This document shows positions 14,701-26,700 of a DNA stretch of 64,000 bases, piece by piece. Below the pieces are notes generated by a model, which was not told the DNA's origin, did not search any database, and saw only the letters and a program-made list of their open reading frames with translations. The stretch is from NCBI GenBank assembly GCA_009792885.1, contig WMCF01000033.1:248001-312000 (forward strand), read 5' to 3'. Positions within the stretch are counted from its first letter, which is position 1, and the number at the start of each line of letters is the position of its first letter. A program made the position numbers and the translations under genes. Origin of the DNA: Eremophila alpestris peregrina. Its lineage: Eukaryota; Chordata; Aves; Passeriformes; Alaudidae.

Positions 14701-17700
14701 CAGAAATTCCTGTGTAAGAATGTAATAATTATCTGATGTTCACTCACTCAGGGCTGGACAGTCCAGCCTCTTTTCCACTGCACAGATCGGGGCAAAACCC
14801 ACATGAAATTGTCACATGGGAGGGCAAAGCAGCTACAGAAGATGCCTTCTGTAACTGTGCCATGCTCCTGAATTCCTCCTGCATCTCTGTGCTGTTGCTT
14901 GAGGACTGTAAGGAATGGAAACAGTGACCCATCAGGAGTAGATAGTTACACCCATGTTTTTCCTGATTTTCTGCTTTTGATTGATTTTGGTTTTTTTAAG
15001 GTTTGCGCTACTGCAGATTGAGGGGGCAGGAGAAGGGGTACATATGAACTTTGGCTAATGAATTGAAAAAAAATGTAAAAATTTATTTGCTTGTCTTTTT
15101 GCTTTACTTCTTTTTACAATGATGATTTGCTTTTTGTCAGCAGGAAGAATTCTATGCAATGAAAACAAAATGTTTGGTTTCAAGCAACTCTATTTAAAAC
15201 CACAAATAGAAAAACAGAGAAAATATGAAGATAGACTGAGAACTGATGTTAAGATACACAGGTTTATCCAGCATCTCTGTAGTTAAAAACATTACCAGGC
15301 TTTTTATGTGAGGGACATAATGTCAGCTCTGTCCCCTCCTGATCTGCTCTGAACCCCAGTCCTCCACCCAGGAAAGCCACAGGGTGTGCTGAGATTACAT
15401 AACTCTGATCTTTTCTGCTTCAGTTTAATTTATTGCTCAACAGTAAAATAAAACTCCTTTTAAAGGAAAAGGAATTCAGCATAACTTGACAGGTCATTTT
15501 GCAGGGTCCCAACCTACACTTTTCTACAAATTCAGTACTGAGACAGGGAATTCACCCAGCTCCAGTTTTCAGTAGGATTTTGGCAGTTTCCTGGGAACAG
15601 CCATCCTCCCATTTCTGTGGTCTGTGGTGATCACATCTTCCAATGGCCTAGACTGGCCTAGCCTCAGAGGAGGTAACAGAGCATACAATTTGTAGTCTTT
15701 CTCTAACACTTGTTACTTTTGACAAGGGTTTAGTACATCCTATCCAACCTGTATCTTGTGAATAAATTAAATTCACTGAATGGGATTAGCTTCAAGACCC
15801 ATTTGCATGTACATGGTAATTTTTAACACCAACAACATAATACTCTTCATTTAGCAAACTGGTACTTCTGCAATGCACTGGAAATAGAAAGCACTGTATA
15901 AAACCACATTAATGGTTTGAAGGGTGAACAGTACTTTTTGGTTCAAGATAGGCATGAAACAATTCTTAGACAGTAACACTAATTTTTGCCACATATATTT
16001 TTGTTTGTTCATTTGCTGCACCAGGATTTTCTTGTATGAAAAAATATGATTTTATAATCCTCAGGAGGGCCTTTTTAATAGTTACTTTTATCTAAAAAAG
16101 TCAAACCTGGATGCCTATTATAAGACTTTGCATAGTCTTTATTGCAAAATAGATGTTGGTAACAGCTCAGTGTTACATACCATCTTACTACTGAGATTAT
16201 TTGTGATATGTAATATGTATTTAATCTTAAACTGTAGTTTATTTTATTTACAATGGTAGTCTTTCAAAATAACTGTATATGTAAGACAACCTGTCAAAGA
16301 CCTTGTGATATAAAAGTATCTTGGACCTTCAGTTCAGCATGAAATATTTGCTGCTCAGATTTGCTTCTTAAAGTAAATATAATTTTATTCTCTTTAATAC
16401 TAACAGGAAAAGCAGGCAGAAAGATGAAGTACAGAAAATTTCTGGTTTTGTGCTGATAATAAAGCTATCTAGAGCAGCCAGGGAATATTATGATGAAAAT
16501 AAAGAATGGCTCACATTGTTCTGATTTTGAACAAAATTAGCTGCATGTTGCTGTGCATTAGAAGCAGAAGAAAGAACATGTACCATTCCACTCATATTGA
16601 AACTGCCTTCTGCTAACAAAAAGGCTCCATCCTCATCAGATCTGGACCTGGTAATAGATCACTGCATCAGGAGTTAATAGATTTTTCCCTTCTTTCTTGA
16701 ATCAGAAACAAGTTTATTTCCTTTTGCTACTTTTCTTCTTCTGGCTTTTAAAATAATTTTTTTTCATTATGAGAGAAATTCCTTACTATACCAGTACCCC
16801 AACACTCACCTAGCATTAGCTGGGACTAAAGCAGCACAAGTAATTTTTACAAAAACATTTTAACTATTAACCCCCATGTTTGTAGCAAATGATCTCTCTG
16901 ATACCTTCAGTTTTAATTGCATGATGGGAAATTCAAATATCTATCCAGATTATGAAGAAACACGAGTACATTCTTTTTAATGACTATGGAGATGCAGAAA
17001 ACAATGTTTATGTGATGTCATCCTAATGCTCAGACATGTTTGTCCAAGTCACTTTGGAAAAAAAGGGAGCAACTTTCTAAGACAGGAAAACATTCCAAAA
17101 TTATTCAGTGACTTTTGTCAGATTTCTAGGGTCAAATGACATTTCCAGTCTTTCCTTAGTTAAGATAAGCAGGTATGAAAGAATGCAGCACCATCATCTT
17201 AATCAAGTAGCAAGAACAGATTGGCAGTAAATTTCTGCACCACTGTAACAAGCAGATGAGCATCTCCTTGCTCATGACCAGTCAGTCTTTTTTCCAGTTA
17301 TTTTTAAATTTCTATAGTTTAGTTTAGCAGAATGACTACACCTGGGGCTCTTTTAAAGTGCAATATTGATACTTGACTTTATTTGTGAATTTTCACATCT
17401 CTGCTGGGAGACTGTAAACTGAGAATGTTAAAGGCTGTTTGACAATTTCCCATTTCTCTAGGTCAAATGTGACCCTGAAAGAAACTTCTGGCAATTTTCC
17501 TTCTCCTTTTCATGAAAATAAAGTCTGGAAAATAAAAAGATTCTGAAATATTTCACAATTAGAGAATACTCTATTCTTAATGGAAAAAACCTTGAAGCCT
17601 TTTTCAAACTTTCAATGAAGACTCATTTTGTTGCACAGAATAATTTCTAACTTTTGCACAGCAGTTTTGCAGGACCTGGAGTCCAGGTTAATTACTCCAC

Positions 17701-20700
17701 AAGTCTTCATTTACCATGAGCAGAGCTGCAGCCCCATCACTGAGCAGTAACCTGTACACAGCTACACTTAAGAAAACAATTACCACAAATGAAAAGTCTT
17801 GTTTAATGACATTTGTCTGGCCAGCATCTAATACATTCCTGCTGACAGCACTCCAGCACTGTATCCTCTCTTCAAAAAGTGGATTTGAGTACTGGTGTGT
17901 CTGGGTTTATCATGACCTTGAAATTCACACGGCTCCTTCATTTTGTGTAAAATAAAATCATGGAAATGGTGAAAAGCAAGGAGCCTTCTGCAGATCAGTA
18001 GAGCTGAATGGACTAATTTCTACATCACAAACAGATCAAATATATTCCTGCAGCATCCCTCAGCTTAGACTCTGAGATGTTCTAACACCAGGGGACACAT
18101 GTGCAGGAGAAATGTTACTATCTTTTCAAGATTACCAACACTTACCTGATCTTTCAAGATTATCAGCCCTCTATTTGCTGTGTGCTGTGCCACTACACCA
18201 CTTACCAATCTGCAGCTCTGGGTACATCTCATACAGACACCAGTCAACATTGCAGTCACAATGGGTTTTCTCAAAGAGATTGTCCAAAACATCCCGTGCC
18301 ACCTGGCGCTCGTCCACCATCAGAGACTTTGTGCTGCTATCGTTCATGTGCACCTTGATAACAAGCTGAGAACAAAGTCACAGAAGAGTCAGTTAATTTC
18401 AGAAGCAAGAAAAAGACTATCTGCTAACACAGATAAGAAAGATAAAGGCTGAAGGTTATACTGATTCAAAGGCATTCTGTCCCACAGCAAGCTGAGAGAA
18501 CAAAACAGCTCTGAAGTTTTCACATTATAATGCCACCAAAATAAAGATCTTTTCTCTTGTCCTGTGCATGACTTCAGGAAAGGTAAAATTACTATGAAGA
18601 GAAAGCAGAAGTTAATCTCTTCTCTAAATCTACTACATGTGCAATTAAGGAAAATGCTTGATAGGGAAACCAAGTACAAAAGGACAGAGCATCCTTAATG
18701 CAAGCTACAAATGTGGTAAATTTAGTTTTAAATAGAAAAAGAATGGAAGAATCTTGCCATGCCAACAGAATAACCTGAAATTGGATTGTACTAAGATGGC
18801 CATAGTCCAACAGTCATCAATAAGAAACATATGAGTTCACAGAATATGCTGAGTTGGAAGGGATCCATCAGGATCATCGAGTCCAACTCCTGGCCCTGCA
18901 CAGGACAACCCCAAGAGTCACACCATGTGCCTGAGAGCATTGTCCAAATGCTTCTTGAACTCTGTCAGGCTGGTGCTGTGACCACTTCCTTGGAGGGCCT
19001 GTTCCAGGCCATTCCCTTGGGTTCTGTCACTGGCCACCACAGAGAAAAGAGCAGTGAGTGCCCCTCCTCTTCCCCTTATGGGTTACTAACATTCACCAAA
19101 TTCACCTAAGACACACATTACTTCTTTATATGGTGAAGAATTTGTTCAAAAAGAAACAGAGTGAACTTTCTTCAGAGAGGAACAATGTGAGAAAATGCTG
19201 AAGTACATAAAATGTGATCAAAAACTGGAAATACCTTATAAGCAAGTACTTAAAATGCTCCATTAATACTGAAAACAGTAGAATAATTCTCTACAAGGTC
19301 TGTACATTGCTGGTCAGTTGGGAGGACTTTCCATATAGTCTTGTTTAAAATAGCTATTTATTTTAAAATGTGTGCATAAGAAGCTTTGGTTCTGTAGAGA
19401 CAATCTGTGTAAAAGGTCACGTAGAAGCAGATTATGATCCCCAAAAGAAAACCTACACTCTCTGAAAAGCAAAAACAAATGTAACAAAAGCCATGAACTT
19501 GTTTTGATTCCAATCCTTGTAAGAAGAATCTTCTGTAAATTAAGCAGCTGAGCCACAGTGCAGATTATGGAGAAAAGAAGTGTTGTACATGCATAATCTA
19601 ACATGTTTAAGGCAAAAGGGGATTTTTGTCTGGTTATAACTGACCGCTCAGAAACATGCATGCAGCTTCTAACTTCACAGAATCACAAAACAGATGAGAT
19701 TGGAAGACACCTCTGGTGGTCATCCAGTCTGGCTGCCTGGGCAAGCAGGGTCACCTAGAGACCAATGGCCAGGACCCTCTCCAGATGGTTTGTTATCATC
19801 TCTAAGGAGGGAGACCCCACAACCTGCCTGGGAAACCTGTGCCAGGCTCACCCACCCCCCCTCACAGTGAAGAAGGTTGCTTGGTGATCAGAGCCTCCTG
19901 TGTTTCAGCTTGTGCCCATTGCCTCTGGTCCCATCACTGGGCAGCACTGAAGAGAGCCTGGCTCCATTCTCTTTGCAGCCTTGCTTGAGGTTTTTCTAGA
20001 GACAGACAAGCACCACACAGACCCCTGTCCTCCTTAGGCAATCTCAGCCTTTCCTCACAGGAGATACTCCTGAATAATTTTCATTATGCTTTCTGATCAT
20101 CTTCCATTGGGATGGAACTCTCTTGAGTTTGAAGGAGGTGATCTTTAAATATTAACCAGCTTTCTTGATCCCTGGAAGTTCCACTAGGGACTCTTCCAAG
20201 CAGATCTTTGAAGAAGCCAAAGTCTGCTCTCCTGAAGTCCAGGGCTGTGAGCTTGCTTTTCACTATCATCCCTGCCCTTTGCCCTCTGCTTTTGGTAAAA
20301 GAGGGAAAACCAGTTTTCTTGACAATATTTAGTCAATTTAGAATTCAAGAATGACACAGTAATTTCATTACAGTGGTATGGGCACAAGACTGAACCTTTC
20401 TTCTATCATATGGTTCCAAATATTCAGAGTGGGGAAAAAAAGCTGGGAAAAAAAATATCTCCCAAAGGAGAATTGCTAACATTACAAGGAAAAGAAGGTG
20501 ACCAGTGAGCAGTCCTAACTTTAGTTACAGAGCTTTACAAAGTCAACATCAGTGAAATCCTCCCACCACATTCTCTCAGAAGTAACATTAGTACGTGAAC
20601 ATGAAGTGTTCTGTGGGAACATCTCAAGTCTTGACATGCCATATTTGTTGAAAGCTTCCATTCTTCCTGTAGGCTCCAGCACTTCCCATCTCCTTTGAGC

Positions 20701-23700
20701 AAGACTGGGAAGGTCATGACAGCTTTTAGTTCACATCCATTATTTGGAGTTACTGAACACCTGCAGCTTCTGTAGAGTTCAGATGGAACAGTAGTTCAGG
20801 ATGAGTGGGCATAATTACTGTCACACTGCAGTATGGTGCAGTCTGGCTGGAACCTTTCTAATTTGTTGGTCTAAAATAATTTCTAGTATCCTTGTACATT
20901 ACTGCACTGCTGTGAAAAGATTTAGCAAGAAGACCCTCATTAATTTAATAGAGATTAGCTAAATCCACATCCACTGTAAAGAAAAGTTTAACACTCCTGG
21001 AATCAGCTCAGCATAAGTAAACAACATTTTCATGTACACTCTGCTTTCTCTAAAGCAACTTATCAGAACAGTGGGCTTTGCCCCAACACTGAAAAAAAGA
21101 AAAAGAGGTAGCACTTTCCAAGCCCTCTAAAAAAGAAGTCCCTTGGAGGGGACTTAATTCTCCCAGAGACTTCTCTTGAGGTGGATGATGAGAACTCCAC
21201 AGAGTATCGTTACAGATAAAATATTGAAAAGCCAGGTAATTTTAGTAAGAAATTCATTATTAAGAAGAATGTTAACAGATATTTAGGTAGCTCTTATGGT
21301 AGCATTTACTATTTTATGGCTTACCTTTTTAACTTTGGCTTCCTTCAGTTTCTCCAATGCAAGTTTAATCTTGTCAGCTTTAGCCTTTGCCTCTAGTTCT
21401 TCCTGAAAAGACACAAGACATTTGGTATATTTAAATGATCTCAGCAATTAACATTTAGTTGAAAAGGGTTGTTTCTTGATATTTATATCCTGAAGATAAG
21501 GCTCGTCACAGCAAACTTCATACATACAGATAACCTCCAGCTTTCCTTGACCTAATATCCTTCAGCCAAAGCTTGGATTTACAAGTTCACTGCTCCCTAC
21601 TGTTGCTCAGTCATAAAGTTCTTACATGATCCGTTCCTCAAATGCTGCAGGAATGCCTGAAAACTGGACTATTTTGTGTTTCTGTATGAACAGCTGATAT
21701 AAAAGAAAAGGTGAAGGAAGATCCAGCCTGGGTGAAATAGCATTGTGGATGCAGCTGCTTACGAGAAAACTCACTTCTCATTAGGAAAGAGAACTAGAAT
21801 TTGTACAGTTTTACTAAAACTTTGGCTTGCAATTACACCACTTATAATTTTATACTCTGTGTTCAGTACATTAATTTACTTGAATTCTTTGACTTGCCAC
21901 ATATGATCTCTTACTGAACAGACACTTACTGACAGGAACACCTCTATTAATTGGATGATACCATGACTTTTCATTCTACTAATGGACCTATTCATATTAA
22001 CATAGACACAGTTAGATAGAGCACAGAAGTTCATTCCAGCTTTTGCTGAATGCCACAGTAAGAATAACAAAAATCTCAGTATCACCCAGCTCTCCTTTTC
22101 CAAAGCAGCTCTATCAATATCATGTCTCTCAATATCAATGACTGTTGTGATCCAAGAAGACTCTGGATCCCCAGGTGCTGAGAATTCTAGATATATGTAC
22201 CAAATGCCAGTGTTGCCTCTATGACTGCTCTGACTCTGTGACAAATACAGTATAGATTGGGACTGTTCCTTTATGCCATCTCTCTTCCAGAAGTCTCCTC
22301 CAGTCACATTCAGAGTTGGAAAAGCACATTTTGGACAACAAGTGATGGTTGTTCCTGAGGCTGCCTTGGATTCCTCCACTACTACTGGAGGGTTCAGTTT
22401 CTTTCCAGCTTAACATCCTTGTTGCCTCTACTGAAGCCTGTCTTGTCAAAGCTTTTTTGCTGTCCCTGTTTCTCTCGTACTTTCAGTTTCCTTTGTGCTG
22501 TGCTACTCACTGGCTACCAAATTCCAGTCAAGGACTGTGGGAGAAAGTTCCTGCTCTGCTTCCACACAAGATTTCTGTTACCTTCAGCCTCCATTTGCTA
22601 CCCTAAAGTCATAATTTTTAGTGGTCTTCTTACCAAGAGAACTGGCTGCAACTCATGGAAGATGCACTTGCAAGAAACTAAGCTTAACTAAGCATTGGCA
22701 TCACTTCCCTGTTACTGAGATATCACACAATCATAGCAAAGAGAGAGCAAAGGCTATCTTATTCATCCCGAATTTTGATACATGTTCAACAGTAGCTAAA
22801 GTACTCCTGACTGGCATCCCTCCTGCTGAACTAAACATCTTTTGTTTTATCACTGCTTCAAGCATGTTTCCTGTTATCAAGTTCTCCACTATAAATACCA
22901 TGCAATCAGTTAAAAATATCTTTTTTTTTCTCTGCAGGTGTGGAAATTTGCATTGCTATAGCTCAGCAGTGCTTAACTTAGAGAATCCAAAAAAAGCCTC
23001 TGTAGATGAACACAAGCAGTTGCCCAAAGGTGGCTGCTGCAGTGAGGCTGACTGTTGTACAGAGAGAAAAGCACACAGCCTCTCACACTGTGGCCCTCCC
23101 CTCAGCACCTCTATGCAGCAAGCAGGAAATGTTCAGGCTTTCTGACGAAAATTTTAGGCAGGTATAATTCAGTCTTCACCTGCATGTGAGCTAGGTTGAA
23201 TAGAGTTAACACATTGTATAAATCTGTGCAACAGAGCTCTCTCATTTGACAGCCTTATGGTTTCATAAGCTTTGACTTAAGGCAGAAAAAGGAAATAAGC
23301 TAGCAAATGCAAAATTTTAGCAGTGTTAGAGTGACGCCTTGGGAAGGCTGATCTAGAACAGAGCTAGAGAATAAAGCAGATATTTATTAAAAGGCCTAAA
23401 AGGATACAGCACAAGAGCCTGGCCAGGGCTACACCCAAACTGGACCCAAAATGGTCACAAAATGAATGAGGTCACGAGGTCTCACACTTTTGTAAGTTTT
23501 GGTCCATTTGCACATTTGGTTTAATTGTCCAATCACAGCTTCAGATTATGAAGTCACATCCTTCTTGTTTTCTCTCTTCAGTCCACTGTTTTTTATGCTT
23601 TTGGGCCTGAAAACTTGTAACACTTGTCCTTGGCCTCCATCTGGAAAAGGATTTGTTTTGTCTACCTACTCTGTGAAGGGAGCTTACTAACACTTAATTG

Positions 23701-26700
23701 GAGGCTCAGAACTATATCCCTAGGCAGCACAGACTCTGAAAACATGAAAGCTAAAACTTAAGGCATCAAGAGAAATGCTTTGACAAGCTACAGTATCATC
23801 ATGGCGTTTTCTGGATCTTTTAACAGAAGCACATGAAGTTCATGTGGGCTTTTAAGCAGCAATGAATTGACCATGTTTTTAAGCAAAACTGACTGATACT
23901 TTTCACATTCTCTAAAATATTTCCATTCCCTAAAATGTAAACATCTTCTGTCAATCATAGTTACTGTGAACATGAATACTGAAAAGGATATATTTGTGTA
24001 TTTCATGATTTCAGATTCTCTCTGCATCACTCTTTTAATGCCTTCTCTTCTCCTTACAGGGCTGTGACAGGGCAGAATTCTCACATTATCTACCTCTCCA
24101 CAACCTCACATCAAAAAAATACTACAAATATCACATTTTATTTCAGTTGTTAAAACAGCTCTGCAAGAACCACAAACACGGAGGAGGTTGTGAAAGTCTG
24201 AAATTTTAGATACAGGTAAGCCAGTTGTTTATAATTAGTTATAAATCGTTGCCTACTGATAACTTTGGCACCTCCTAAGAACATTTGTCCCCTATTGCTG
24301 GTGGTCTTCATGACTTACTTTAATGAGCAAGACCAAGAAGATCAGTAATTCTGTGTTAGGACTAGGAGAGGTACTTCTTGTGTTTGTCCCTGGACCTGGT
24401 CACCTAGCAAATGTTGAGTTTTACACAAATAAACAGCTTTTCCTATTGCAAGAAATCACTTAGGCCAGGGATGGAGCTGGGAAACATCCAGAGAATTCTG
24501 TCATCAGTACAAATAGCACAGCCTGCAACGAACACACATAGTGACATCTTCACATAGTGGAGATCATTGGCCATGCTATGCACTGATGCCCAAACCAAGC
24601 TCACTAAAAGAAAATACCAACTGATCAGCTTCTTAAAGAAAACCCAGTGATAAATTTCCTGTTACAATAAACCATTTGCAACGATTATGCCTGTATTGGG
24701 CTATCAAGATGATGATTAGAAAGATGAAGGAATGGGCAATAGGTCAAGGAACAGGCAGAAACTGCAGAGGCCACAACAGTAGAAATTTCACTCCAGAGTT
24801 TATGCACGTTTCATCATTGCAGAACCTTCCCAAGATACATCTACCTGGGAGATCCACTGGTGTTCCAGTGCCAAATACCATTTGCAAAATCACAAGAACT
24901 AGTGCATGCTTAGAATTAGGTTGCACCCAGACTTACCTGAGTAAGTGGCTCAGGAGGAGGTGGTGGCGGTGGTGGTGGAAGTTCTGGTTCAGGGTCTGGA
25001 GGTGGAGGGGGCAAATCATCCCCAAACCGTCCAGTAATGGTAACATAGGGACTTACTTTAGAATAAATGTCACTATTCAAGCCTGTTGAAGGCTGAGTGA
25101 CTGTACTTGGCTGATTGCAAGAAGTTTTCTGGGCTTGTAAAGTTTTCTGTTCAACATCATTAAGGTCTGCTACAAGATCAGCCATTAAAGCATCCAGGTC
25201 TTTGTCCTCTAGGGCATTTAGTGATTCTATAAAGAAAACCACAAAATGTGTCAGAGAGGGAGTGCAATGCCAAGCACTGTTTCCGGTTCAGAAGAGATTA
25301 AATTGCAGAAGGCATGCTTACAGGGTTATGGGAAAGGAAACAACATTTTACATGGGTTCAAGAAACAAATGTGCTTTCAGAACAGCCATTAATCTGAAGT
25401 TCAGAGTACAAGGAACTCTACAAATACAAACTAAACAAGACAGGAAGTTTCAGTTCCAGTGATACAGTCTCAGGTCCTCATGATGATACAAAACATGGCC
25501 TTGATCCAGCAAGGTTACATATCACATGCTTAGTGATACGAGTGTAAAAAATTCCAGGAGCTCCCATTAGGCTGTAAGCACATACAAAAATGCTTAGCAA
25601 GTTCTGGAACAGCACACAACAAACCATGTAACTGAGGCCTAGATCAAGAACATCTCCATATATTATTGCTATTCTACAACTCTAAAATTAAAATGAAGCA
25701 GAATCACAGAATGTTAAGACAAAAGAAACTGTATGGTATCATCTGTAGCACATCAGTACTTGTGTATCTGTGACATACCACATGGGTGGTACATCAAACA
25801 CACTTTGAGGATCCTTTAAGCAACGAACAAACAAGAAAGTCTCTTTTAAAAGTGTCTTATAAACCAGATAGAAACAGTGTAACTTTTTCTTTCCGTTTTC
25901 TACTCCAGCAGAATATAAGATAAAATCCTATACCAGAACGTCACATGTAATTTTTGGTTGTTTAAACTAGCTATGGTGTGGAGAGATACTGTGGAGCAAA
26001 ATCCTGTAGGATGATCTAGCTTTCTAGAAGAGAAGGGTTCTTTAAGATTGAAGAGAGTCAGTGGTTTAAATCTATTTCAAGAGTCCAGTTAAGAAACAAA
26101 TAAATCACAAACCGGGAAAACTTTTAAGTGAGGTTTTGAGAGGGATGGAGAGCACTGAATTAGATATTCAAAAATGCTAATATAGTCCAATAAAGAACAG
26201 TCATTCATGAGACTAAGTGTGAACATGTCACTAGGCCATCTCAATTTACTCTGCTCTCCCTGTTAATATAGTATTTAGTAAGCTTTTCTTTATAGTGGGA
26301 AAGTTGGCTTATGATCCTCTCTATTAACACAGCTCTAACCACTTCACTGGCAGAGCCTTTAGGGATCCCAACAGGGAACTGATCCTGGGACAAAACCAGA
26401 GGTTAACACCAACTCAGGTTAAAGCAAACAGCCTGAGTCAAAAACCAAACCAAAACAAACCCCAATCACAGACAAAATCGAAGGAAGGGTTCTTACTTCA
26501 AACTCAGACAAACCTCATTTGGTTTGCCATACAGCCTCAGCAAGCAGCTGTACATGTAAAAAGGACACTGCAAACCAAAACGAGAATAAGCACTGAAAAG
26601 TGGAAGCAGCTGAAGCTGATACTTCCATGGACAGAAATGCTTATGCAGCTCTGACATCACACTGAGGAACTTTGTCTTCCACCAAGTTACATCTTTACAT

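Larger units (their letters stand above)
7616..18205 (-). other. APBB1IP: APBB1IP introns around coding exon 6
   Basis: The introns are 14640-18205 and 7616-14517. They are AT-rich, with no recognisable exon, RNA gene or known repeat. The exception is a cluster of short perfect inverted repeats at 10524-10671, listed separately. Confidence 0.75.
18366..21324 (-). other. APBB1IP: APBB1IP intron between coding exons 4 and 5
   Basis: This intron is dominated by two CR1-related fragments (18.84-19.08 and 19.68-20.28 kb). The remainder is AT-rich, with no recognisable feature. Confidence 0.75.
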
